NCBI GenBank assembly: GCA_026120185.1
Contig: JANUWF010003368.1
Location: forward strand, 868,001 to 932,000
Length of the DNA: 64,000 bases
Reading direction: 5' to 3'
From: Voacanga thouarsii
Taxonomy: Eukaryota; Streptophyta; Magnoliopsida; Gentianales; Apocynaceae
Part shown: positions 11,761 to 23,257 of the stretch, in pieces
Position numbering within the stretch: position 1 is the first letter of the stretch
Layout: every line of letters begins with the position of its first letter
Made by a program: the position numbers and the translations under genes
The notes under the pieces: generated by a model
Told to the model about the DNA's origin: nothing
Seen by the model: only the letters and a program-made list of their open reading frames with translations
Databases searched by the model: none

Positions 11761-12375
11761 TGAGTTAAAGATGTTTTTATGTAGAAATCATTTTCTTGGG
11801 TTTAAATGAAGTTTTGGTTTGTTTTCCAAATTGGCAAGCATCATAAACCTAGTTTTTATCAAATCTCATTTGGGCAGTCCTCTAACAAGATCCTTTGAGG
11901 ATAATTTGTTTAGCAAATCGATAAATACATGACCCAACCTTCTATGCTAAAAGTAGCTATCATCATCATTTATGGAGAGGCATTTAATATTATGAGCCAC
12001 AAGATCATCAAGATAAAGTACACACATATTTCCAACACAGTTAGCAACAAAAATAGTGTTATTGATAGAACTATCCATGATGATGCAGGAATCGTTTTCA
12101 AAAATAACTTTATAGCTACTATTACATAGTTGGCTGATGCTATGAAAATTATACTTTAATTCATCAATTAATAGAACTTATTTGATGATGGTAGAGGATC
12201 CCTTACTAATGTTATCTATCCCAAGAAATTTTCCCTTTTTTTTATCTCCAAATGTGACAAATCCATCGTTTGTAACTTGAATGTTTTTCAGTAGTCTGGT
12301 ATTTCCAGTCATTTGCCTTAAGCATCCACTATCCAAAAACCACTTTGTGGAACTCATCTTGTTTGATAAGTGTTC
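11761..12375 (-). pseudogene. Copia protease and pre-integrase region, element B
   Basis: On the minus strand 12347-12307 reads WFLDSGCLRQMTG, a copia protease active site with the DSG intact. Farther on, a RRLGHVF segment near 11905-11925 marks the pre-integrase zinc region. Several in-frame stops lie between them, so the region is non-coding now. Confidence 0.7.
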
Positions 12376-13077
12376 CTATACATAAGATGGAAGAGTAATT
12401 TTTGGTACCCATACCTTCTTGGGTCCATGGGGATTAGTAATAGTACCTTTTACCTTCCAAATTGTTTTTGTACCAGATTCTACTTTCTTCCTAATATGAC
12501 ACTTAGATGCTTTGTGTCCAGATTTCTCACAATATGTGCAACAATTGTGTGTCACATATAAAGTGCTAGCCTTAACAAAGTATGGTCTATGATTTTCAGC
12601 TTTCATTTTGTGCCTATACCCAAGACCATTTCAGTTTCCTGTTATATGTTGTGCACCCAGTAATTTTTCCAATTTGTTTTTGCCATTTGTGAATTTCTCA
12701 ATGCATGTGGTGAGGTCAACTCTATTTTTTATATCATTAAACTTGTTGACCATAATTTCAAGTGAAAGCACTTTGTCACACAAACATTTATTTTCTAGAG
12801 ATATACAATGTAAAATGTTTAGGACAACTTCCTTTTCAACAATTGAGCATATAATGGAATCAAGTAAAACATTATTTTCATTTAACAACTTTCCATTCTC
12901 ATCTATCAAGGAATCAATTTTCAGCTTCATTTCCTTGTTTATTCTAGATAGCTTTTTAAGCTCATGTAACATGTCGAAAAGCAGCTCATTTGGGTCATCA
13001 GGTTTGTCATAATCAAAATCATGTAATTTGGATATCAAATTTGGAGAAGTGGGATTTACCTTATGCTCTATGTCCAT
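12376..13077 (-). pseudogene. Nucleocapsid coiled coil and second zinc knuckle, element B
   Basis: Two open pieces on the minus strand. 13077-12631 (148 codons) is rich in Leu, Lys, Asn and Glu in a heptad-like pattern (LHELKKLSRINKEMKLKIDSL and onward), suggesting a coiled coil of about 90 residues. 12606-12376 has a second CCHC motif, CTYCEKSGHKASKCH, with all four metal ligands, followed by a basic stretch. A coiled coil between two knuckles occurs in some plant copia gag-pol proteins. No start codon is implied: these are internal parts of one former polyprotein. Confidence 0.7.
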
Positions 13078-13199
13078 AAAGTAAATGTTTGCTTCTTTAT
13101 TTCAAATTCACAGCTTTCTTCAATCTCGGATTCAGCTTGGTCCCAAGTTCCAATCAACTATTTTCCCTTCTTCATCTTTGTGTATTTCTTTTTCTTCTT

Positions 13200-13861
13200 G
13201 AATTGCTTAGCCTCCCTTTCTTTCGCTAATGGACAGTCAGCAATAAAGTGCTCCATGCTTTTGAATTCAAAACATTGAAGCTTGAAGGAAGAAGTTTGTC
13301 CCTTCTTTTTGATAAGCTTTTTACCCTTTTTGAATTAGCCTTTTCTAAACATTTTTATAAACATTCTTGTGACAATAGCTAACTCTTCTATATCAAAATT
13401 AGTACCATTATCACTATTAGTTTGATCATTGTTAGCTTCTTCATCTATTGCTTTAAAGGCAGTTCCTTGTTTCCCTTTATCATAATCATCATGCTCTTGA
13501 AACATTTTAAGTTTCATTTCATAGGTCAAGAGAGAGCCAATTAGCTCATCAGTTGGTAAGCCATTTAAGTTTTTAGATTCCTTTATAGCTAAGGTTTTTG
13601 GATGCCAAATTTTTGGCAAAGCATCAAACAGATTTCTATTTTGCTCACCAAGGGAATAAATTTTCCCATAAGCCTTTAGTCCATTCATGATATTTGTTAA
13701 TCGAGCGAACATATCAGTTATGTTCTCACCTCTCTTCATGATATTTGATTCCTTCACTTGATTAGTCCCCTCATGGGTGACCTCAACTAGTTTTCATATG
13801 TCATGAGTTGAATCACAACCACTCACATGGTTGTATTCGTTTGCATTGAGAGCACAACATA
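13200..13861 (-). pseudogene. Copia gag C-terminal part, element B
   Basis: UBN2-type gag. 13757-13335 is open for 140 codons, with ENITDMFARLTNIMNGLKA, LFDALPKIWHPKTLAIKES and LPTDELIGSLLTYEMKL, the conserved order of this domain. After a stop, the first zinc knuckle at about 13280-13220 reads CFEFKSMEHFIADC; the second ligand is Phe instead of Cys. The gene continues at 22936 on the other side of nested element C. Confidence 0.8.
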
Positions 13862-13866
13862 GAATG
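13862..13866. repeat. Left target-site duplication of element C (GAATG)
   Basis: GAATG immediately left of TGTTAGGA; identical to 22931-22935. A perfect 5-bp duplication is the expected mark of copia integration. Confidence 0.9.
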
Positions 13867-15558
13867 TGTTAGGAATCCTTCATGCAAAGACCATATTTGT
13901 GCAGCAGAAAAATAAGAATTCCACACCGAGGATCATGTTTATGCATTAATAGGAATTAAAACAGTAGAGATCATACCTTGCGTGAAGCCTTTGAGAAACA
14001 AAATTTCTCTGATCAACTAGTGTGCTATGAGGTGCGATCTAGCAAATGCTCATTCGTTCCGTTAAAAAACTACAATCCAAGTGTAGGATTGTCTCTAATA
14101 AAATCCACACGAGAATGGTGCTCAAGAAAAACACTAGAATTTTGTGCTAGCAAAATTACTTGGCGAGTAGGGTATTTCTTGTTATTCAGAAGAAGAAGAA
14201 GGCGGCAGCAAGTTTTTTTTTTTTTTTTTTCTAAAGAAAACCTCTCTATCAATTAACCAAAACCATAATCCCATGGATTCTATATATATTTTCATACATA
14301 TCGTCCGTTCATCTTTTGGTAATCAAAATCCAATTCTTAATTACCAATTATTAATATGATTTATTATTAATTAAAATATAGCTCACAAATTATAACTAAT
14401 TATAATATGACCACAACAACTTATTTTCACAATCAACCCTGTAATGTTATCAAATAACATCTTGAGTACTCAATTCTCTATTGTGTGTGACCTATTAGGT
14501 TTCTCGGTCTATTGGTAGCAAAATATGAATTAATCTAAACGTTTTTAAGATTAATAATCCTTAATAATTTTAGAATTAACTTATTAATTCTAATAAAGAT
14601 TATTTTATTAATTCTCTAATTAATAAATCTATATTCAAAAGATTATGAGTGGTATATAGTAATACATTATGACCATCCAAAAGTCCAAAAAGTCAAGTGG
14701 CTTGACATGAATTTTTCAATAGCAAATAATAGTGTAATAAACTGTTTTCAACATATAATATCTCATTTAGTTTGGAATACGAAATTGGTGCCAACTCCTT
14801 CCAGAATAATAAATTAATTCTGGCCTGAATATTTTAGTACTTGTTTCAGAATCCACTACTCATCATATGTATCAATTGGAACAATTTCCAATGTATAATC
14901 GCCTTGGCGAAGGACTTCTCGAGTAGTGATTCTTACAAGAGATTGTGAGATATTCACCCCTATTATTAGAAGTGGTGAATCCTTTATTGACTCTCTCAAC
15001 TACTTTCATTTGCTTCATGTTGTACCCAATATTTATCCCATAGGCAATCTTATTAGGACTCCAGAGATTGGAATCAAAGTCCAACACTTAGCAAATAAAT
15101 TACTTTGGAGATCTCAAGTTTAAGGATACTTGTACATTTGCTATAATGAGATTCCATCATTGGCACTAAATAGTTATTCATATAATTATCTCATAGTTTG
15201 GTCATCAAGTATACTTGTTTAAGTAAAAGCATTTACGTGTTAACTTTGAGTATCACAATACTCACGGATATGAGAACTACCGCCTGATCAAATCAGGAAG
15301 TATAACACGTACTAGTCTTAACACATTAATGATGTTCTATCTCATTAATACTACGACTAGGGATAATTTAAGTATGAACACTATCCAATGTAGTAGGAAC
15401 CCCTTCCTTAACACAGTGTTGCACTTGGGACTTTATCTAACAGTTATTTTACACGAAAGCATATATAAAACAAACTAAAAGATAAAGAATGTCTTGTTTT
15501 ATTTAATAATGCACAATATACAGAATACATGTGATTTCTCTAGGGTATAACACTAACA
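13867..15558 (-). repeat. 3' LTR of element C
   Basis: 1692 bp, plus-strand ends TGTTAGGA...ACACTAACA, pairing with 21245-22930. It includes a T-run at 14214-14231 and a likely promoter TATA (minus strand AAATATATATAGA, about 14279-14291) conserved in the partner LTR at about 21657-21669. Confidence 0.9.
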
Positions 15559-15599
15559 AACTCTCACTTGCACTAGATCCAATTATTTATATATCTAAT

Positions 15600-16341
15600 A
15601 CCGAATAACTTAATATGTTTGTCATGTTTCTTTTGGGATAGTGCTTTTGTAAGTGGGTTAGCTATGTTCTCTTCCGTGAGAAATTTCTCTATCTTTTACA
15701 TCTTTTCTATCAATGATTTCATAAATTAAGTGATAGCACTCAAATTGAACACGTAGCCTGAATATGACTTGTAGTCATTATTGTCAGATTGGAAATCAAT
15801 ATCAATATACCTTTCATTTATTTAAGAATAGAGATAATATTGCACTCCTACTAATCTTTTTGTATGCACAAGATTCATCCACATTTTGAATGAAACCAAA
15901 CCTTTTTATTGTTTTATCATAATGGATGTTCCAACCTCTAAAAGCTTGTTAAGTCTGTAAATGGACCTTTGTAGCTTGAACACTTTTGTGCTATCATTGG
16001 ATATGAAACCCTCAGATTGTGTTATATACACTACCTCAGTTAGGTTTCCATTTAGGAAAGTTATTTTCACATCCATTTGTCAGACCTCATAATCATAATG
16101 AGCTGAATGGTTAGGAGTATTTTTATTGATTTCAGCATAGCAACTGGTGAGAAGGTTAGTCAATATCATACTGTTGACGATAACCCTTAGCCATCAATCG
16201 TGCTTTATAGGTAGCTAGGTTACCATCCATGTCGATTTTCTTTTTCAAAATCCATTTGCCCCCAATAGATTTAATTCCTTTGGGGGGATCAACCATAGTC
16301 CATACTTGGTTGTCATATATGAAATCCGTCTCTGATTTCAT
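15600..16341 (-). pseudogene. Collapsed RT and RNase H of element C
   Basis: 16341-16156 encodes the RT opening (NQVWTMVDPPKGIKSIGGKW, then YKARLMAKGY). Weak continuation to about 15850 contains QMDVKITFLNGNL and the SIYRL segment. The sequence then passes directly, near 15840, into RNase H residues (FQSDNNDYKSYSGYVFNL, about 15740-15800) and the ANPLTKALSQKK tail (about 15640-15670). The active-site YVDD loop and the connection domain are absent, an internal deletion of the order of 0.8-1 kb judged from E. Stops occur throughout. Confidence 0.75.
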
Positions 16342-17315
16342 GGCTTCAAGCTATTTGTCAGATTTTAAAATGTTTAGAAATTTCTTATAAGTAGTAAGCT
16401 CATCATTATCTATGAGGAATATATCATTGTGGTCATTAATGAGAAATCCATATCTCTCAGGTGCCACACGTATCCTACTCAACCTACGAGGTTCTTTGTG
16501 TATTGAAGGTTCATTTATTCTCTCAATAGATGTGGGATTAGACGGTTGATCCTTATTTGTTTGTTCTTCTTAAACTTCACTAAGTTTAATCTTACTCCCA
16601 CTATCCCTTTTAAACATGTGCTCATTTTCTAAGAAGATAGCATGTTTCGAAACAAACACTTTGTTTTTGGAAAAGAGATAGAAGTAATATCCAAAAAATT
16701 CTTTCGGATAACCCACAAATAAACACTTGTCAGACTTACTGTCAAGTTTATCTAACTGTAGCCTTTTCACAAAGACAAGGCAACCCCACACTCTTAAGTG
16801 AGATAACTTTGGTTTCTTGCTAAAAAACATCTCAAATGGGGTAGTATCAACCGTTTTTAAAGGAAGTCTGTTTAGAATATAAACAGAAGTCTCTAGTGAG
16901 TACAGCTAAAATGAATATAGAAGTCTGCAAAAGCCATCATGGTCTATACCATGTCTATAAGGGTTCGATTCCTTCCCTCAAATACACCATTATGTTGAGG
17001 TGTATGTAGTGAAGTCCATTGAGATAATATCCCATTATATCTAAGATAATCTTGAAACCCTGGGCTTAAGTATTTACCTCATCGATCAGATCTTAGAATC
17101 TTAATACTTTTCCTAAGTTGTTTCTCTACTTTATTCTTGAAGTCTTTGATTTTTTCAAAAGCTTAAGATTTGTATTTTATTAAATACAAATACCCCTATA
17201 GTGAATAATCATCTATAAACGTTATGAAATGGTGATAATCTCTTTTTGATTGTATAGACATTAGGCCACATACATCAAAATGTATAAGTGCTAATGATTC
17301 TTTGAACCTTTCTTT
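16342..17315 (-). pseudogene. Copia integrase, element C
   Basis: Integrase region with multiple stops. Minus strand 16950-17010 reads TPQHNGVFEGRNRTLI, so the third catalytic Glu is in place. The open frame 16830-16570 covers the C-terminal segment (LSHLRVWGCLVFVKRLQLDKLD, then FVGYPKEFFGYYFY). The core is otherwise broken by nonsense codons. Confidence 0.75.
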
Positions 17316-17880
17316 TTATCCAAAAAAAGGAGTTTTAGCCATTTTATCAAGTAAACAAAACTCGCATGTGCCATATGATTCATAATTAAATGACCCTAAG
17401 TCACCTAGCTTGTGTAACTTAGAAATGCGATTCTCATTTATATGGCCTAAATGACAATGCCATAAATAAGATGGGGTTAAATTATCTGTCCTTGGTTTCT
17501 TATTATTTATATTGAGGATTGGATTATCTATGTCTAGAAAATATAAACAATTAACTAAAGTTGTGGAACCATAATGAATATCATTCAATAAAAAAGAACA
17601 ACATTTATTCTTAAAAATTAAATAAAATCCATAGAAGTTTAAACACGCAACTGATATAATATTTTTCAATAAAACTGGTACAAAATAATAGTTTTGAAGT
17701 TCTAAAACTAATTTTGAAGGCAAGTGTAGCTTGTAAGTCCCCACAGCAAGTGTAACAACCTTTGCTCCATTTGCAGTACGTAGGTCCACGTCGTCCTTCT
17801 CAAGCCTTCACTGTCCCTTAGTCCCTATAAGTTATTGTACAAATGAGACCAACATCCGGTATCTAATACCCATATCCCAT
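17316..17880 (-). pseudogene. Copia protease and pre-integrase, element C
   Basis: The protease active site is read on the minus strand near 17870-17835 as WVLDTGCWSHL, with DTG intact. After a frame change, 17789-17316 is open for 157 codons: the rest of the protease (VVTLAVGTYKLHLPS, then NIISVACLNF) and the pre-integrase zinc region with LWHCHLGHINENRI and CEFCLLDKMAKTPF, supplying the His and Cys ligands. One of the best preserved coding stretches in C. Confidence 0.8.
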
Positions 17881-17903
17881 TCTAAAGGCAGTAGTAACCT
17901 CAA

Positions 17904-18752
17904 TCATAAACATACCAGGAGTAGAAGTAGAAGTACCCGAAGCTTCTTCTTTTGCTTTTTTTCTTTAACGATCTCTAAGTAGGCTTTGCAGTTGCACCTC
18001 CAATGGCCCATCTTTCCATACTGATGGTATATGCCTTTGGTGGCTGCTTCCTTCTTTTCCACACCACCTTTGGGCTTAGTAGAAACCTTCTTCTTCTTCT
18101 TAGGAACTTTCTTCCTGGAAGAAGAAGATTCTACCAACATAACTGCTTTGGATTACTTCTTCATAGAGGACTCTGCAATTTTGAGTAGATTGATCAACTC
18201 GGGTATGGTGGACTCAATCTTGTTCATCTAGTAGTTAATCACAAATTGTGAAATACTACTTAGGAAAGATTGTAGAATTAAGTCGATACTTAATTCATTG
18301 TCCATCACAAAACCAAGAGACCCGAGCTTCTCAATTAAGCCTAACATCTTCAGCCCATAAGTGGCCACAGAAGTATTCTCAGACATCGTTAAACGAAACA
18401 GTTGTTTTGATATCTCATATCTTTCCATTTTGGTTTGGGCATCAAACAACTCTCGAAAATGTAAGATAATCGAGTAAGTATCCATATGCTCGTACTGTTT
18501 TTGCAGTTCAGGGATCATCAATGCCAACATCACATAGGATGCCGTGTCACTGTCCTCTTTATACTTCTTGTGGATAACATGCTCATCAGTATGAGCATCT
18601 TGAACTAGTGGTGGCAGAATAAGAGCTTCTAACACATAGAGAAACTTTTCCGACTTAAGAACAAATCTCAAGTTTTTGTACCAGTAGAGAAAGTTTATTT
18701 CAGTTAGTGTGTTCATTTCCAAAACGCTACGTAAGTTTAAGTTTGTTATCAT
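17904..18752 (-). pseudogene. Copia gag (UBN2) and zinc knuckle, element C
   Basis: 18752-18228 is open for 174 codons from its own ATG and carries most of a UBN2 capsid domain: NFLYWYKNLRFVLKSEKF, YEHMDTYSIILHFRELF and YGLKMLGLIEKLGSLGF in the usual order. A stop at 18228 separates it from 18140-17904, a basic Ser/Lys-rich segment and a knuckle read as YHQYGKMGHWRCNC. Both N-terminal Cys ligands are Tyr, a double G-to-A type change that would abolish zinc binding. Confidence 0.8.
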
Positions 18753-19831
18753 GATGCGGATGACCTAGATGTAAAAATAGAGAAAATTAGCTAACTGTAT
18801 ATGCACATGTAATGTAAATAATTAGGTCTTTAATTAAGCGTATAATTATTCCACTATTTTACTCAACCTAATAGCCCCTGCTATTGATTTGGGAAAGCCC
18901 GTTGGAAGCTTTCCTAGTGGACCGGTATCTAAATTCTTTAAGAATGACCTTGGGTATACCCAACAAGCCACCCTTAAGTTCAATGATAGGTATCCAATGC
19001 CAATTACATTGTATGTAATTACCGTATCATTGGGTGATTAACATCTTTTAGTCTTAAAGCTTTTGAGCTAACCTAATCTTGTCTCTAATTTTCTTTATAC
19101 TTGAGTTAGCCCAACCGGGGATAAAGAAATTAGTTAAAGTCAACCCATTAATCAAGAATTTAAAATTCCATAGCTTAAATATGTCCAATGCCAAGTAGGC
19201 TTGGGTTAGCCCAATAACCTAGTCGTGAAAAAAGACTACTGTTCTTACTATATTAATGGAAGGCATTAGGTTTAATTTTAATTTAGGGATTTGTGATATT
19301 TGTGTCTGACATATAGCATGCATACTATCATCATATCCACACATTGCAAAATATAATTACGTGGTATGGATATGGATCTTTCCTAAATTAATTTCCTCAA
19401 GCCACGAAAGAAATTAATATGGTTAACCCTATGTATTCATGCATGATAAAAATAGTAGGTTTTACCTTCTCGCCTCGTTTTGGTAGCCATCTCCATTGTC
19501 ATGTAAATAATTTTTCTAACTCTATATAACATATGTAATCTAATTACATAAATTTCCTAAGTAAAAAAACCTTGAGTTACAATCGAGGGGAGTTTAGATG
19601 AGAAGAGAAATTACACAAGTATAATAGAGAAGACAGGACACTCATACGCTATTTCATTTAAAACTAAAACTGTAAATAATGCATGAACAGATATGTTTGA
19701 TTTTAGTCCATAACCATCCACCATGCTAACATCATGCTCAAGATAACAAAATAAAACATAACATACAATTCCAAAATCACTATTTTGGAAATAAAATCTA
19801 AAATTAGAATTTTAGAATATATATCTATATA

Positions 19832-19864
<33 letters not shown>

Positions 19865-21229
19865 ATTTCTAAAATCAAATTTTAGAAATAAACAAAAGTT
19901 TTCAAAATCAAATTTTGGAAATATCTAGATAGATTTATATAAAATTTAAACTTCCAAAATCATTATTTTGGAAAAATAAAATGGTTAGTCTCAAAATCAA
20001 AATTTGAGAAAAATAACTTTTATGCCCCCTTATCTGGGAAAAACGTCAAGGGGGCAGCGCCCCTTGAGGGAGTCTCATAGGATAGCACCCCTGGAAAGAA
20101 AACTAATTTTTCGTCTCTCATTCAATGAGATTTTCCCTTCCAAATCACTTCTAAAATTAATATTTTAGAAAATATATTAATTCTTAAAATTAATTCCAAA
20201 ATAATTATTTTGAAAAAATAGAATAAATTCTAAAATCAATATTTTAGAACATATACTAATTCCAAAAATTAATTTTCAAAATCATTATTTTGAAAATAGA
20301 ATAGAAAATATATTAACTGCTAAAAATCATATTTTAGGAATTAAAATAATATATAATCTAAAATTAATATTTTAGAAAATATATTAATTACTAAAATCAT
20401 ATTTTAGGAATTAAAATAATATATAATCTAAAATTATTATTTAAAAAAATATATTATTTTCCAAAAACAAGATTTTTGGAAAAATTATATTAGTCCTAAA
20501 ATAGTAACTTTGGAAAAATTTAGACGCAAGATGAAAAATAAAAAAATATCCATGGGCCACTAGTTGGAAATAACAGAAGACAATCGTGTGCCTGCTATGC
20601 ATAAGAAGACGAAAAGGATTTTTTCTTTTTTAATAAACAAAAGGAAGTTGAATCCTGGGGAGGATGTGCACAAGCCTCCCCAGGATGGCATTTGGAAAGG
20701 CCCACCAAGCTTCAATTCATGAATTGTAGCCCGGGCGAGCAACGGCTTGGGGCCAAAAATAATTTTTTTTCTCTCTTTCATCATTCCCAGAAACGACTTC
20801 TAGGGAAAAACTTTCAAGCCTTCTGCGACAATTTCAGAGAACAATTCTCTGATTTATTCCAATTTTTTCCCTTTTCTGTTCTATAAAATGATACAAATCT
20901 TTTCAGTAAAACAAAATAAGAACAAATCAAAATTTGTTCAAGAAAAATGACAGTCTCAGGAAACCAATTCCTTTTTACAGTTAGACACAACACGCCCAGA
21001 AAAATAAATTTCCTCTTTGCAAGAAATAAAGCAAGAATTAACGCTTTAATTCTTGTCATTAAAAATTCCTATAACTTTTACAGAAATATTCTTGATGCAA
21101 CCAAAGCCCACATAATCATATTTTTCTTTCACAAACCACTTACATGAAAAACGATTTTTCACAGAGGACACACAGGCAACAATGAAACATATTTCATGGC
21201 AAAAATTCAATCCATTAACTCATAAACAA
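18753..21229 (-). mobile_element. Long 5' leader of element C with palindrome array
   Basis: 2.5 kb between primer site and gag, without a supported gene. The gag-proximal part includes a perfect 7-bp stem (GGAAAGC at 18892-18898, GCTTTCC at 18908-18914) about 150 bases upstream of the gag ATG. A GC-rich stem, TCAAGGGG-GCAGCG-CCCCTTGA, lies at 20046-20067. The AT-rich middle is the hairpin array annotated separately. A run of (AT)n lies at about 19826-19862. Confidence 0.75.
19768..20530. repeat. Array of about 16 short imperfect palindromes
   Basis: A series of inverted repeats of 18-26 bases with the form TTCYAAAAT-N3/4-ATTTTRGAA. Clear units start near 19770 (arms TTCCAAAAT/ATTTTGGAA), 19867 (TTTCTAAAAT/ATTTTAGAAA, perfect 10-bp arms), 19951, 20151 (TTCTAAAAT/ATTTTAGAA), 20231, 20272 and 20459 (11-bp arms TTTTCCAAAAA/TTTTTGGAAAA); others are degraded. 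Units are separated by A/T-rich spacers often containing ATATATTAAT. The whole lies in the leader of element C. Confidence 0.8.
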
Positions 21230-21243
21230 AGGCTCTGATACCA
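21230..21243 (-). promoter_or_regulatory. Primer binding site of element C (initiator tRNA-Met)
   Basis: Minus strand TGGTATCAGAGCCT, one base from the LTR end TCCTAACA. An exact match to the plant initiator tRNA-Met 3' end over TGGTATCAGAGC; the best preserved primer site in the window. Confidence 0.9.
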
Positions 21244-21244
21244 C

Positions 21245-22930
21245 TGTTAGGAATTCTCCAAGCAAAGACCATATTTGCGCAACGGAAGAACAAGAATTCC
21301 ATACTGAGGATCACATTTATGCATTAATAGGAATTAAAACAGTATAGATCATACCTTTTCCGAAGCCTCTGAGAAACAAAATTTCTCGGATCAAATAGTG
21401 TGCTATGAGGCACGATCCAGCAAATGCTTCTTTGTTCCGTCAAAACACCACAATTCAAGTGTAGGATTGTCTCAAATAAAATCCACACGAGAACGGTGCT
21501 CAAGAAAAACACTAGATATTTTGTGCTTCGAAAATTACTTGGCTGCTAGGATATTTCTTGTTATTCAGAAGAAGAAAAAGAAGACAATGGCAAGTTTATT
21601 TATTTTTTTTAAAAGAAAAACTCTCTGTCAATTAACCAAAACCATAATCCCACGGATTCTATATATATTTTTGTACATATCGTCCGTTCATCTTTTGGTA
21701 ATCAGAATCCAATTCTTAATTACCAATTATTATTATGATTTATTATTAATTATAATATAGCCCATAAATTATAACTAATTATAATTTGACCATAACAACT
21801 TCTTCTTTTCACAATTAACCCCGTAATGTTATCAAATAACGTTTTGAGCACTCAATTCTCTATTGTGTGCGACCTATTAGGTTTTTCGATCTATTGGTAG
21901 CAAAATATGAATTAATCTAAACGTATTTAAGATTAATAATCCTTAATAATTTTAGAATTAACTTATTAATTCTAATAAGGATTGATTTATTAATTTTCTA
22001 ATTAATAAATTTATATTCAGCAGAGTATGAGCAATATCTAGCAACACATCATGACCACCCAAAAGTCCAGAAAGTCAAGTGACTTGACATAAACCTTTCA
22101 ATAGCAAATAATAGTGCAATAAACTTCTTTGTTTAAAATACAGAATTAGTGTCAACTCTTTCCAAAATAAAAAATTAATTATGGCCCAAATATTTTAGTA
22201 CTTATTTTCGGAATCCACTACTCATCATATGTATTAATTGGAACCATTTCCAATATATAATTGCCTTGGCCAAGAACTTCTCTAGTAATAATTCCAACAA
22301 GTGGCCATGAGATATTCGCGCTTACTATTAGGAGTGGTGAATCCTTTATTGACCATGTCAACTACTTTCATTTGCTTCATATTGTACCCAATATCCATCC
22401 TATAGGTGAACTTCTCAGGATTCCAGAGAATGGAATCAAAGTCTAACACTTGCCAAATAAAATACCTTGGATATCTCAAGCCTAAAGATACTTGCATATT
22501 TACTATAATGAGATTCTATCACAGGCACTAAATAGCTATCCATGTGATTATCTCATAGTTAGGTCATCCAATATACTTGTTCAAGTAACAAGCACCCACT
22601 TGTTAACTTTGAGTATCACATACTCACAGATGTTAGAACTACCACCTGATCAAATCAGGAAGTATAACACGTGCTAGTCTTAACGCATTAATGATGTCAT
22701 ATCTCATTAATACTACGACTATGGATAATTTAAGTACGAATACTATCCAGTATAGTAGGAACCCACATCATGATTTTCTTAACATAGTATTGCACTTGGA
22801 ACTTTATCTAACAATTATTTTACACGATAGCATAAATAAAATAAATTGAAAGATAAAGAATACCTTGTTTTATTTCATAATGCACAATATTTAGAATACA
22901 CGTGATTGTCTCTAGGGCATAACACTAATA
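21245..22930 (-). repeat. 5' LTR of element C
   Basis: 1686 bp; plus-strand ends TGTTAGGA...ACACTAATA. The terminal CA has become TA by one transition. Pairs with 13867-15558 over its whole length. Confidence 0.9.
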
Positions 22931-22935
22931 GAATG
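22931..22935. repeat. Right target-site duplication of element C (GAATG)
   Basis: Identical to 13862-13866; the interrupted gag sequence of element B resumes directly after it. Confidence 0.9.
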
Positions 22936-23196
22936 TTCATTGCTTGATTAGTTTAAGGTCATTTTAGCTTTGTCATCACTGTTGTATTCATCACTTTCTT
23001 TAGGCACTATTTTGTCTTCAATAGCTTTGGTTGGGACAAATGGTCCATTTTTAATCAAATTCTACAGCTCAAAGTTTATTAAGCAAACATATATTTTCAT
23101 CATGTTTTTCTAGAATGTATAGTTACTTCTATTGAACGAAGGAGGTCTATTTGTGGAAGACTCTTCGATGTAAGGTAGAGCAAATGTGTTTGCCAT
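22936..23196 (-). pseudogene. Copia gag N-terminal part, element B
   Basis: Starts at the minus-strand ATG at 23196, 48 bases inside the primer site, with MANTFALPYIEE and RPPSFNRSNYTF, the usual opening of UBN2 gag (a ligand-poor start, then the YxxW-like aromatic cluster). It contains several stops, then KESDEYNSDDKAKM, and is cut at 22936 by element C. The rest is at 13200-13861. Confidence 0.75.
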
Positions 23197-23243
23197 ATGG
23201 ATATTTGCTACAAGGCTATTAAACCAAAGATAGTGTAGACCAA

Positions 23244-23255
23244 CGCTCTGATACC
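23244..23255 (-). promoter_or_regulatory. Primer binding site of element B (initiator tRNA-Met)
   Basis: Minus strand TGGTATCAGAGC, two bases after the LTR terminus. Confidence 0.85.
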
Positions 23256-23257
23256 AA

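Larger units (their letters stand above)
13867..22930 (-). mobile_element. Copia element C, both LTRs and target duplication present
   Basis: Complete in outline at 9.06 kb: 3' LTR 13867-15558, internal region 15559-21244, 5' LTR 21245-22930, flanked by GAATG on both sides. It lies in the gag gene of element B. The order on the minus strand is primer site, a 2.5-kb leader with a hairpin array, gag, zinc knuckle, PR, pre-INT, INT, and a collapsed RT/RNase H. In the first 110 bases of the two LTRs I count about 13 differences, mostly transitions, so the insertion is old. A polypurine tract (minus strand AAGTGAGAGTT) precedes the 3' LTR at 15559-15571. Confidence 0.9.
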
